Of a stretch of 40,814 nt of DNA, positions 32,640-40,689 are shown piece after piece. The DNA lies in NCBI RefSeq assembly GCF_019392335.1, contig NZ_JAHXRQ010000033.1, positions 1 through 40,814 of the forward strand, given 5' to 3'. A program made the translations under genes and the position numbers. Source of the stretch: Mameliella sp. CS4 (GTDB taxonomy: Bacteria; Pseudomonadota; Alphaproteobacteria; Rhodobacterales; Rhodobacteraceae). Position 1 is the stretch's first letter. Every line of letters starts with the position of its first letter. The notes under the pieces were generated by a model. It saw only the letters and a list, made by a program, of their open reading frames with translations. It was not told where the DNA came from and made no database searches.

Positions 32640-33243
32640 CGACACCCTGACGGAACGGCTGCGGATGCCCTTCCGGGACGCGGCGGAGGCGGTGTTCCTG
32701 CATGGCTCGACCCCTTGGGAGGTGGACGAGGCGATGGAGGAGTTCGGCTTTGCCGCCGGTCCCTTCGAGATCGAGGATCGGATCGGGCTGGACCTGGCCT
32801 GGGCCCGGCGCAAGGCTGGAAAGGCGCCCGAGGGCCTGCCGATCCTGGTGCGGATGATGGAGCTGGGCAAGCTGGGGCGCAAGACCGGGGCCGGCTGGTA
32901 TCGCTATCCCGGTGGCAACGGCAAGGTCGACGACCCCATCGTCGCGGACCTGGCGCTGGAAGAGGCGCATTTCCACCGGATGGACCGGGGCGATTACACG
33001 CCGGAAGAGATCCGGGAACGGCTCTTGGTGGCCCTTGTCGCGGCGGCCCGGGAGTTGCAGGCCGAAGGGGTTGCGGCCAGCGACATCGACGCGGTCTCGG
33101 TCGAGGCGTTGGGATTCCCGGCAGACCGGGGCGGCGTGCTCTGCTGGGCGGCGCAGGACCCGGCGGGGCTGGCCGCGATGACACGGGCCGTGCTGGACGA
33201 GGGCAAGGTGCCCCTGAGGCGGGTTGAGGGGCCGCGCCCCTAG
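32632..33243 (+). CDS. stand-alone C-terminal domain of 3-hydroxyacyl-CoA dehydrogenase
   Basis: The 203-residue protein starts at TTG 32632, with AGGAG seven bases upstream, overlapping the regulator's stop. It carries two copies of the helical C-terminal domain of FadB/HBD-type dehydrogenases. The first runs to about residue 95 (EVDEAMEEFGFAAGPFEIEDRIGLD, ending LGRKTGAGWYRY) and the second lies at about 120-190. The N-terminal NAD-binding Rossmann domain and its catalytic His-Glu are absent and not encoded nearby. It may bind acyl-CoA, complement a partner encoded elsewhere, or be a remnant. Coupling to a CoA-sensing regulator makes an acyl-CoA binding role plausible. Confidence 0.78.
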   Translation: MADDTLTERLRMPFRDAAEAVFLHGSTPWEVDEAMEEFGFAAGPFEIEDRIGLDLAWARRKAGKAPEGLPILVRMMELGKLGRKTGAGWYRYPGGNGKVDDPIVADLALEEAHFHRMDRGDYTPEEIRERLLVALVAAARELQAEGVAASDIDAVSVEALGFPADRGGVLCWAAQDPAGLAAMTRAVLDEGKVPLRRVEGPRP

Positions 33244-34646
33244 TTCAGGTCCTCCAGCAGCCTGCCGTGGCGGCGTGTCTCGGCGATCACCTCGCCGAAG
33301 GTGGTCAGCCCTCGCGCCTTGAGCATGGGCAGCATCCGCACCAGCACCTCTGCCGTGGCGCGCGCATCCCCCAGGGCGGTGTGACGCAGCGGCTCGGGGA
33401 TGGTGACGCCCAGCCTTTCGCAGAGCGCATCAAGCGTATGGGTTTCCGAGGCCCCGAACAGCACCGCCGAGAGCAGCACGGTGTCCAGGATCGGGTGATC
33501 CCAGACCACGCCCATCCGCCCTTTGTGGCGCTGCAGAAAGGCCATGTCGAAGGGCGCGTTATGCGCCACGATGACAGAGTCCCGGGCAAAGCCGTGGAAC
33601 AGCCGTCCGGCCCGCGCGATATTGGGCTGGCCCGCCACCATCGCGTCCGTGACCTTGTGAACCCTGGTCGAGGCGGGCGGGATCGGGCGACCTGGATCGA
33701 CCAGCTGGTCGATCTTTTCGCCTTCGACGATCCGGCCATTGACCACGCGCACCGCGCCGATCTGCACGATCTCGTCCTTATGCGGCAACAAACCGGTGGT
33801 TTCCGTGTCGAAAACGGTGAAGGTCAGCGCCGAAAGCGGCGTTTCGTCCAGCTTGGCGCCGCTGCGTCCCTGCATCAGGTCGAAATCATAGACCAGCGGG
33901 CGCGCCGCCTCGGGTGAGATCTCGATATGGGCCGCGTCGATGATCATCATGTAGCCGCCGCCCTCGGTCGGTTTCATGCGCGCGTCATAGCTCTGCTTTC
34001 CATCCAGCCCTTCCAGCGTTCGGCTGATTTCCTTGCCGCATTTCATCAGCGCGTTGCGGGCGGCGCGCAGGCTTGCGGGATCGAAGTAGTCAGCCAGCGG
34101 GGCGTTCAGGCGGGGCATGGCTTGCTGGGCCAGCACCTCGGCGGCCTGTCCGTCGTACAGCACGATCTGATCGTCGGCATTGACCAGCAGGGTGGCCACC
34201 GGGATCTCTGTCAACAGCGCGGTCAGCCGGGCCTTTTCCGCCGACAGGCGCTCGGTCTCGGCGGCGATGCGTTCGGCGGTGCTGACCGCGCTGTCCGACA
34301 GCGCGGAGGTGATCGCACTGGCCGCCGGGGCGAGGTCCCCCAGGTAGCGCGCGGCATCGGTGTCCACCTGCAACCCGGCCCCGGCATGGGCGCGGGCACG
34401 CAACTGCCCCGACAGGCGTTCGATCGGTTTCGCGACATTCTCGTCAAACAGCAGCCAGACGCCCGTTGTCAGCGCCACGAGGCCGAAACTGGCCAGGATA
34501 CCGGCAAAGACAAAGCCGTTCGCGGGCGTGCTGGACAGCGCGCGGGCATGGCCCGCGTAGAGCGCGCCAAGCGTCAGGATGGTGCCGCCCAGGGCCAGCA
34601 GGCAGAAAAAGAGGAAGATACGCAGGCGCAGGCTGAGCTTGCTCAT
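33240..34646 (-). CDS. membrane-anchored 3'-5' exonuclease (DnaQ/epsilon type)
   Basis: The protein has 468 residues from the ATG at 34646; a longer frame to 34805 would overlap the upstream gene. Two membrane segments lie near 8-31 and 44-67, then a HAMP-like stretch, a coiled coil (about 120-145) and a PAS-like region (about 145-250). The C-terminal exonuclease domain has all DEDDh motifs: VFDTETTG (280-285 core), HNAPFDMAFL, and HTALGDARATAEV with the final His and Asp. A sensor-like membrane part joined to a DnaQ nuclease is unusual compared with the polymerase proofreading subunit. It sits with a CBS/DUF294 protein and upstream of an ActP-type symporter locus. The nuclease substrate is unknown. 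Confidence 0.88.
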   Translation of the reverse strand: MSKLSLRLRIFLFFCLLALGGTILTLGALYAGHARALSSTPANGFVFAGILASFGLVALTTGVWLLFDENVAKPIERLSGQLRARAHAGAGLQVDTDAARYLGDLAPAASAITSALSDSAVSTAERIAAETERLSAEKARLTALLTEIPVATLLVNADDQIVLYDGQAAEVLAQQAMPRLNAPLADYFDPASLRAARNALMKCGKEISRTLEGLDGKQSYDARMKPTEGGGYMMIIDAAHIEISPEAARPLVYDFDLMQGRSGAKLDETPLSALTFTVFDTETTGLLPHKDEIVQIGAVRVVNGRIVEGEKIDQLVDPGRPIPPASTRVHKVTDAMVAGQPNIARAGRLFHGFARDSVIVAHNAPFDMAFLQRHKGRMGVVWDHPILDTVLLSAVLFGASETHTLDALCERLGVTIPEPLRHTALGDARATAEVLVRMLPMLKARGLTTFGEVIAETRRHGRLLEDLN

Positions 34647-34650
34647 GGGA

Positions 34651-35151
34651 TCAGACCTCTGCGCAAACCGTCTTGACGATAGGGTCCTCGGGACCGACGT
34701 CGCGCCACAGCGGGTCCGAGCCATCGCCCAGCACCGGGTCGGCGCGGCGCAGTCCGGGGCAATCCACCATGACCTGCACGACCTGGTTGGTCCGCCAACG
34801 CCCATAGAAATAAAGGTTCACCAGGTAGAGGCCGTCCTGTTCGGTGTTTTTCAGCGGGTTGGCGGTATCGGCGGCGACAAACCGGTCGGTCAGCGGATAA
34901 ATGTAGGTCCAGGGCCGCCAGATCGCGCGGCTTTCGACCGTTTGCGCCACGCTCAGCCCGTCGGGCAGGTTGTCCACGGTGCGGCCGTACCAGCTGTACT
35001 CGCTTGCGATGGCGGCGATCAGCATTGCGCCCCCGGCGCCCAGCGGCACGAACCAGCGCGGCAGGCGCCGCCCCGAGATCCAGTTCAGCAGCATCATGAT
35101 GCCCGCGCCGAAGAACCCCGCGACAAAGACGGCGATCAATTCCAGAAACAT
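34651..35151 (-). CDS. small membrane protein of unknown function
   Basis: This 166-residue protein has two hydrophobic segments near the N-terminus (about 3-23, LELIAVFVAGFFGAGIMMLL; about 34-52, FVPLGAGGAMLIAAIASEY) and then a soluble domain with YSWYGRTVDNLP, RAIWRPWTYIYPLTDRFVAAD and TNQVVQVMVDC. The aromatic-rich soluble part probably faces the periplasm. No family is recognised with certainty. It ends four bases before the exonuclease start and begins 45 bases after the DUF294 gene, so the three are probably one operon. No function is claimed. Confidence 0.8.
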   Translation of the reverse strand: MFLELIAVFVAGFFGAGIMMLLNWISGRRLPRWFVPLGAGGAMLIAAIASEYSWYGRTVDNLPDGLSVAQTVESRAIWRPWTYIYPLTDRFVAADTANPLKNTEQDGLYLVNLYFYGRWRTNQVVQVMVDCPGLRRADPVLGDGSDPLWRDVGPEDPIVKTVCAEV

Positions 35152-35196
35152 ACTCTCTCCTCCTCCCCCGTGCTCTCCTCCGAGCGCGGGCCGCTG

Positions 35197-37020
35197 TTAC
35201 GACAGCATTCCCTTGCCGTGACCCACCGCCGATTGCAGCGATTTGACCACGACAAAGGCGTCGCGCAAATGACTGCGCTCAAAATCCGACAGGTCGGCGG
35301 GGGCCAGGTAGTTGTCCGGCGCATTGCCGGACTTGATCTGGCGGGCCTGCTGTTCCAGCCGGGTTTCGGCGATCAGGTCGTAGGCGTCCAGCAGATCCTG
35401 CCCGCCGGACTGGCTGAGCACACCGGCGGGAATGGCCGCTTCAAGCCTCGCGCGCGTGTTGACCGGGGTCAACCTCCCCTGCAGGGCATAGATGCGGCCC
35501 AGGTCGACCACCGGCACGACGCCGTTGTGTTTCATGTCCAGCTGGTTCTTGTGCTCGCCCGACCGGATCGTGGCGAAACCCCGCAACAGGCCCAGGGGCG
35601 GTGTGTGTTTCAGCGAGTTCGAGATCATGTGTGCCACGAAGATCGAGTTCTTGGCGGCCCGCGCTAGGGTCGTTTCCTGCAGGTCCTCGAACAGCGTTGT
35701 TGTGCCGCCGATGGCGCGCAGGTCGAACATGACACTGGCCAGCATCTGCGCCTCGGGCGAGGGCTTGGCGATCCAGCTGTCGAAATACTGACGCCAGACG
35801 CGGACCGGCTGGCACCAGCGCGGGTTTGTGGCCATCATGTCGCCGGGGCAATAGACGTAGCCGCAGGTGTTCAGCCCGTCGCAGACGAAGGTCGCCAGCG
35901 CCTCGAAGTAGGGCATCTGGTCGTCGGTTACCTCGTCCGAGAGGATCAGAACATTGTCCTGGTCGGACACGCCGGTCTGTTCCTGCCGTCCCTGGCTGCC
36001 GCAGGCGGCCCAGAGGTAGGGCACCGGCGGCTTGCCAAGCTGGTCCTCGGCCAGCGCCAGCAGGCGGCGGGTGGCCGTGTCGGCGATGTCGGTGATCAGG
36101 CGTGTGACCACCTCGTGCCGGATTCCCCCGGCGACCAGTTGCACCAGCAATTGCGGAATGCGGGCGGTGACGCGGGCCATGTCCTGCGCGTTGGCCGCGC
36201 GGGCGATCTCGGACACGAGTTCGGCCGAGGTCATGGCCTGAAAGCGCGTCAGGTCGGTCTGGGTGACGATGCCCACCAGTTCGCCGTTCTCGGTCACGGG
36301 GACATGGCCGATGCGGCGTTCCATCATCATGTGCAGCACGTCCGAGCCGATGGCCGAGGGCGGCAGGGTCATGGGATCGGCGGTCATGATCTCGGACAGC
36401 GGCGTGTCGTAGGGCAGGGCACCGCCCACCACCTTGCCCGACAGGTCGCGGATCGTGGCGATGCCGCGCAGCTGCTTGCCCTCGGTGATGCAGACAGAGG
36501 AAATGTGCCGCGAATGCATCAGCTGGGCGGCGAATTGCACCGGCGTGTCCGGCGGGCAGGTCAGCGGCGCCGGGGCCATCAGCGTTTCGACCCGGCTGGT
36601 GGACAGGTCGGCGCGCCGGGGTTTCGGCGCGCGCTGGCGATCAAAGAACTTGCGCGCGGCGGGCTGGGTTTCCAGCAGTTTCTGGAACTGCTCCGCGGGC
36701 AGGACCAGCAGCAGCGTATCCTCGCGCGTGCTGGCGCTGGTCGCGGCCAGCCCGTCGCGCATCAGCCCGCGTTCGCCAAAGGAGTTGCGCGGCCCCAAAA
36801 GAGAGATCTGAACGCCGTTCTGGTCGCGCACCTCCACCGCGCCCTTGTGGATCAGGTAGAGCCCGTCCAGCGTTTCTCCCAACGTGTAGATCGCCTCTCC
36901 GGCCGCCATCGCCTGCGGGCGAAAGGCGGGCAGCAACTCTTCCAGAACCTCGGGGTCCAGCGCGTCATAGGGATGAACAGCGGAAAGAAAGCGAAGCAGG
37001 TCGGCGTGGTCGATGGGCAT
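35197..37020 (-). CDS. cNMP-binding/CBS/DUF294 nucleotidyltransferase-like signalling protein
   Basis: The protein has 607 residues. A cyclic-nucleotide-binding-like fold lies at about 10-125 (AGEAIYTLGETLDGLYLIHKG; GPRNSFGERGLM). Two CBS domains lie at about 145-270 (PVQFAAQLMHSRHISSVCI; IGHVPVTENGELVGIVTQTDL). A DUF294 GlnD-like nucleotidyltransferase region follows, with WAACGSQGRQEQTGVSDQDNV-type GS...R.E and D-x-D motif, then a helical C-terminal domain. The architecture suggests a cytoplasmic sensor that binds adenosine nucleotides and may modify a partner. Members often sit beside ActP/DUF4212 symporters and DnaQ-like exonucleases, as here. Its start overlaps the reductase stop by one base. 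Confidence 0.88.
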   Translation of the reverse strand: MPIDHADLLRFLSAVHPYDALDPEVLEELLPAFRPQAMAAGEAIYTLGETLDGLYLIHKGAVEVRDQNGVQISLLGPRNSFGERGLMRDGLAATSASTREDTLLLVLPAEQFQKLLETQPAARKFFDRQRAPKPRRADLSTSRVETLMAPAPLTCPPDTPVQFAAQLMHSRHISSVCITEGKQLRGIATIRDLSGKVVGGALPYDTPLSEIMTADPMTLPPSAIGSDVLHMMMERRIGHVPVTENGELVGIVTQTDLTRFQAMTSAELVSEIARAANAQDMARVTARIPQLLVQLVAGGIRHEVVTRLITDIADTATRRLLALAEDQLGKPPVPYLWAACGSQGRQEQTGVSDQDNVLILSDEVTDDQMPYFEALATFVCDGLNTCGYVYCPGDMMATNPRWCQPVRVWRQYFDSWIAKPSPEAQMLASVMFDLRAIGGTTTLFEDLQETTLARAAKNSIFVAHMISNSLKHTPPLGLLRGFATIRSGEHKNQLDMKHNGVVPVVDLGRIYALQGRLTPVNTRARLEAAIPAGVLSQSGGQDLLDAYDLIAETRLEQQARQIKSGNAPDNYLAPADLSDFERSHLRDAFVVVKSLQSAVGHGKGMLS

Positions 37021-37586
37021 CAGGCGTCCTTGCTGGAAGGAGGGGAGGAAACGGCGTAGCGGGTCAGGACAAGGCCCGAGGCGAACCGGCGCACCCTGAG
37101 CTGGTCAAGCCGGATGTCGGCGGCGAGGTCCATCTCGCCAAAGAGCTTGCGGCCCCGGCCGATCAGGACGGGGACCAGGGTGATTTCCATGTCCGCGATC
37201 AGGCCTTCGCGCAGGAAGGACCGGATGACCTGCCCGCCGTCCACGTAGACGCGCTGCCAACCTTCCGAGGCAAGCCGGTCCATAAGGGCGGCAGGGGCCT
37301 CGCGGCTGAGCGTGACTCGGGTGCGCAGGGCGTCTGGGATGTCGTCCTGGGTCAGGCTGCGGCTGAGCACGGTGACCGGCTTTGCATAGGGCCAGTCGCC
37401 GCCGAAACCCAACACAGTGCGAAAGGTGCCGCTGCCCATCACCAGACCGTCGACAGAGGCCATGAAGGCGTCGAAACCGTGGTCCTCGTCCGGAGCATGG
37501 TAGGGGGTCAGCCAGTCGAGGCTGTCGTCCTTGCGGGCGATATAGCCGTCGAGGCTCATGGCGATGAAAACATGCCCGGTGGTCAT
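37020..37586 (-). CDS. RibD C-terminal/dihydrofolate-reductase-like protein
   Basis: The protein has 188 residues from the ATG at 37586. It begins with the DHFR-like strand HVFIAMSLDGYIARKDDSLDWL and has DGLVMGSGTFRTVLGFG, VYVDGGQVIRSFLREGLI and ITLVPVLIGRGRKLFG. These are typical of the RibD C-terminal family, which binds NADPH and reduces pterin-like or ribosylamino-pyrimidine substrates. True folate reduction is not implied. It is placed between the ActP operon and the DUF294 gene and overlaps the latter by one base. Confidence 0.85.
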   Translation of the reverse strand: MTTGHVFIAMSLDGYIARKDDSLDWLTPYHAPDEDHGFDAFMASVDGLVMGSGTFRTVLGFGGDWPYAKPVTVLSRSLTQDDIPDALRTRVTLSREAPAALMDRLASEGWQRVYVDGGQVIRSFLREGLIADMEITLVPVLIGRGRKLFGEMDLAADIRLDQLRVRRFASGLVLTRYAVSSPPSSKDA

Positions 37587-37757
37587 TGGTCGTGTCCTCC
37601 GATCCAGAGGTGGCGCCGCGTTTGGCCACGCATACCGCCGGATCCGGGCGAAGGACATGGGGCGGGCAGTCTCAGGGGGAGAGGGGCGGCCCGTCGATGG
37701 CGCCGCGCACTGCGGGCTTGTTCCGCGCCCGGTTGCGGCGACTCGATCTCAAAATCA

Positions 37758-37796
37758 CAAAAAGAAAAGCCCCGCCCGGCAGAGAGCCGGACGGGA
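37758..37796 (-). terminator. intrinsic terminator of the acs-adk-actP operon
   Basis: On the minus strand a 10-bp GC stem (37795-37786 with 37780-37771, one G-T pair) with a five-base loop is followed by CTTTTCTTTTT. It starts about 45 bases past the symporter stop. The rest of the 255-base gap shows no gene. Confidence 0.85.
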
Positions 37797-37841
37797 CAAA
37801 GGCGCAAGGGTCGGGCTGCCGATGCGACAGCCCACCCCATA

Positions 37842-39629
37842 TCAGTGACCGTCCACGGCAACCCCGGCGCCGCGCGGCACGCGGACCGATTCCACCAGCT
37901 CTTCGATCTCTTGCGGGATCGGCTGGGTCATCTTCGACACCGTGAAGGCGACGCAGAAGTTGATCAGTGCACCCACGGCCCCGAAGGAGGTCGACTTGAT
38001 GGTGCCCAGCAGCGGGTTGGCATCCGTAAAGGAGTTGGTGTCCGGGATGAAGAACCAGCCCTTGTGCAGGAAGATGTAGATCAGCGTGACCAGCAGACCT
38101 GAGACCATGCCCGCAACCGCGCCCTTGTTGTTCACCTTGGTAAAGATGCCCATCATCAGCGCCGGGAAGATCGAAGCGGCGGCGAGGCCAAAGGCCAGTG
38201 CCACTGTTTGCGCCGCAAAGCCCGGAGGGTTGAGGCCCAGGTAGGTGGCCACGGCAATGGCAACCGCCATAGCGACCCGTGCGGACAGCAGTTCACCCTT
38301 TTCCGAAATCGACGGGTTGATGGAGCCCTTGATCAGGTCGTGGGAGACAGCAGAGGAAATCGCCAGCAGCAGGCCCGCAGCGGTGGACAGGGCGGCGGCA
38401 AGACCGCCAGCCGCGACCAGACCGATGACCCAGCTGGGCAGGTTGGCGATTTCCGGGTTGGCCAGAACCAGGATGTCACGGTTGAAGTTGGTCAGCTCGT
38501 TCGCATCACCCCAACCGGCCGCCTGCATCTTGGCCACGGTATCGGCATCGCCATCGTTGAAATAGGCGATCCGTCCGTCACCGTTCTTGTCTTCCCAGCC
38601 CAGCAGGCCGGTCTTTTGCCATGTGGCCATCCAGTTGTAACGCTCGTCACCTTCGATCATTTCGACCGAAACCGGATCCCCAGATGCGCCGTTCGGCCAC
38701 ATCATGTCGGTGATGTTCAGGCGTGCCATGGCACCAACAGCCGGGGCCGTGAGGTACAGCAGCGCGATAAAGACCAGCGCCCAGCCAGCGGACCAGCGTG
38801 CATCAGCAACGCGCGGCACGGTGAAGAAGCGCATGATGACGTGGGGCAGACCGGCGGTGCCGATCATCAGCGACAGGGTGAAGAGCACCATGTTGAAGGT
38901 GTCGCCGTGGTGCGCCGTATACTCGTTAAAGCCCAGTTCGGCCACGATGGCGTCCAGCTTGGCCAGCAAAGGCTCGCCGCTTGCAGCGTGCTCGCCAAAC
39001 AGACCCAGCGCCGGGACAGGGTTTCCGGTCAGCTGCAGCGAGATGAAGACGGCCGGGATGGTGTAGGCCATGATCAGCACGACGTATTGTGCGACCTGCG
39101 TGTAGGTCACGCCCTTCATGCCGCCGAACACTGCGTAGGCGAACACCACGCAGGCGCCGATCAGCAGGCCGGTGGTATTGGACACCTCCAGGAAGCGGCC
39201 AAAGGCGACACCAACGCCGGTCATCTGGCCGATCACGTAGGTGAGCGAGGCCACAAGCAGGGCAATCACAGCCACGACGCGTGCGGTCGGGCTGTAGAAC
39301 CGATCGCCGATGAACTCGGACACGGTGAATTTGCCGAACTTGCGCAGGTAGGGCGCAAGCAGCAGCGCCAGCAGCACGTAGCCACCGGTCCAGCCCATCA
39401 GGAAGGTCGAGTTGTCATAGCCGGTAAAGGCGATGAGACCGGCCATGCCGATGAAGGAGGCCGCCGACATCCAGTCCGCCGCGGTCGCCATGCCGTTGGT
39501 GACAGGGTGCACGCCGCGTCCCGCGGCGTAGAATTCCGACGTGGACCCTGCGCGGGCCCAGATCGCGATGCCGATGTAGAGCGCAAAGGACGCGCCCACG
39601 AACAGCAGGTTGATGGTAAACTGATCCAT
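37842..39629 (-). CDS. sodium:solute symporter, ActP-like (probable acetate/short-chain acid uptake)
   Basis: This 595-residue membrane protein of the SSF family has about 13 hydrophobic segments. It opens MDQFTINLLFVGASFALYIGI and has the family segment YAAGRGVHPVTNGMATAADW near 34-53, then MSAASFIGMAGL. A hydrophilic insert of about 80 residues (DMMWPNGASGDP to LTNFNRDI, including EDKNGDGRIAYFNDGDAD, calcium-loop-like) lies mid-protein and characterises the subgroup encoded with a DUF4212 partner. GAGGAGG precedes the ATG, and the DUF4212 gene ends six bases upstream. Location after acs and adk supports acetate as substrate, though this is inferred. Confidence 0.88.
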   Translation of the reverse strand: MDQFTINLLFVGASFALYIGIAIWARAGSTSEFYAAGRGVHPVTNGMATAADWMSAASFIGMAGLIAFTGYDNSTFLMGWTGGYVLLALLLAPYLRKFGKFTVSEFIGDRFYSPTARVVAVIALLVASLTYVIGQMTGVGVAFGRFLEVSNTTGLLIGACVVFAYAVFGGMKGVTYTQVAQYVVLIMAYTIPAVFISLQLTGNPVPALGLFGEHAASGEPLLAKLDAIVAELGFNEYTAHHGDTFNMVLFTLSLMIGTAGLPHVIMRFFTVPRVADARWSAGWALVFIALLYLTAPAVGAMARLNITDMMWPNGASGDPVSVEMIEGDERYNWMATWQKTGLLGWEDKNGDGRIAYFNDGDADTVAKMQAAGWGDANELTNFNRDILVLANPEIANLPSWVIGLVAAGGLAAALSTAAGLLLAISSAVSHDLIKGSINPSISEKGELLSARVAMAVAIAVATYLGLNPPGFAAQTVALAFGLAAASIFPALMMGIFTKVNNKGAVAGMVSGLLVTLIYIFLHKGWFFIPDTNSFTDANPLLGTIKSTSFGAVGALINFCVAFTVSKMTQPIPQEIEELVESVRVPRGAGVAVDGH

Positions 39630-39635
39630 AACGTC

Positions 39636-39923
39636 TTACTCCTCCTCGACGCCGAATTCACGGTCGAGCTTGTTCATCCGCCAGGCGTAGAAAAAGATCA
39701 GCGCCAGGAAGACGATGATCGAGCCTTGCTGGGCAAACCAAAAGCCCAGGTCGGTGCCGCCCACGGCGATGCCGGACAGCAGCGGGCGCAGCAGGATGCC
39801 AAAGCCGAAAGACACCAGCGCCCAGATGATGAGGCTGATGATGATGATGCGCACGTTGGCCGACCAGTAAGCCGCGTCGGACTTCTGGGTCGCCTCTGCG
39901 CCGTGATTAGTTTGATCCGCCAT
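39636..39923 (-). CDS. DUF4212 small membrane subunit of the symporter
   Basis: This 95-residue protein has a polar N-terminus, two membrane segments (about 26-48, IIIISLIIWALVSFGFG; about 64-84, FAQQGSIIVFLALIFFYAW) and an acidic tail (REFGVEEE). The sequence and position match DUF4212 proteins, the conserved small partners of this symporter subgroup. AGGAGG lies ten bases before the ATG. It probably forms a complex with the symporter six bases downstream. Confidence 0.88.
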   Translation of the reverse strand: MADQTNHGAEATQKSDAAYWSANVRIIIISLIIWALVSFGFGILLRPLLSGIAVGGTDLGFWFAQQGSIIVFLALIFFYAWRMNKLDREFGVEEE

Positions 39924-39996
39924 GATGCGGGTCCTCCTCTTTCCTCCAGGAACCCGCCGCGCTGGGGTCGCGGCGGGCGGTTTGTCTGGCCCCGCC

Positions 39997-40686
39997 TCAG
40001 GCGGTGGCCGTCTTTACGATCGCGGCAAGCTTGCCCGCGATGTCCTCGATCTCGCCCATCGCATCGATACCGATCAGCGCGTGTTGCGCGGCGTAGTAGT
40101 CGATCAGCGGGGCGGTCTGGGCGTGGTAGGCCTCGAGCCGTGCGGCGACGGTCTCGGCGTTGTCGTCGGCCCGGCGCTTGAATTCCGTGCCGCCGCATTT
40201 GTCGCAAGTGCCTGCCTTGGCGGGCTGCTTGAAGCTGTCGTGATAGCCTTCGCCGCAGGCGCCGCAGGTGTAGCGGCCGGAAATGCGAGTCACCATCGCG
40301 GCGTCGTCCACCTCCAGGCTGACGGCGGCGTTGATCTTCTGCCCGCTCTCGGACAGCAGACCGTCCAGCGCCTCGGCCTGAACCGTGGTGCGCGGGAACC
40401 CGTCGAGGATCACGCCCTTGGCGCAATCCGCTTCGGCCAGCCGGTCACGCAGGATGGCGATGACGATGTCGTCGCTGACCAGCTCGCCGGCCTCCATGAC
40501 CGCCTTGGCCCGTTGCCCGGCCTCGGTGCCCGCCGCAACGGCGGCGCGCAACAGGTCGCCGGTCGACAGCTGCACCAGGCCGAATGTCTCTTCCAGCATG
40601 CGTGCCTGGGTGCCCTTGCCGGCCCCCGGAGGGCCCAGCAGGATCAGCACTGGGGCGGTGGCGGGGGTGTTTGCTCCATCCATCAT
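39997..40686 (-). CDS. adk: adenylate kinase (zinc-lid type)
   Basis: This 229-residue enzyme interconverts AMP plus ATP and two ADP. It has the P-loop GPPGAGKGTQ (about 18-27), the AMP-site segments STGDLLRAAV and GFPRTTVQAE, and a long LID with four cysteines (YTCGACGEGYH and CDKCGG) that should bind zinc. The final part is the usual DYYAAQHALIGIDAMG. It lies four bases after acs and upstream of the symporter genes, not in a ribosomal-protein operon, so it is probably a second, pathway-linked adk that recycles the AMP made by acetyl-CoA synthetase. AAGGGG precedes the ATG. Confidence 0.92.
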   Translation of the reverse strand: MMDGANTPATAPVLILLGPPGAGKGTQARMLEETFGLVQLSTGDLLRAAVAAGTEAGQRAKAVMEAGELVSDDIVIAILRDRLAEADCAKGVILDGFPRTTVQAEALDGLLSESGQKINAAVSLEVDDAAMVTRISGRYTCGACGEGYHDSFKQPAKAGTCDKCGGTEFKRRADDNAETVAARLEAYHAQTAPLIDYYAAQHALIGIDAMGEIEDIAGKLAAIVKTATA

Positions 40687-40689
40687 CGG

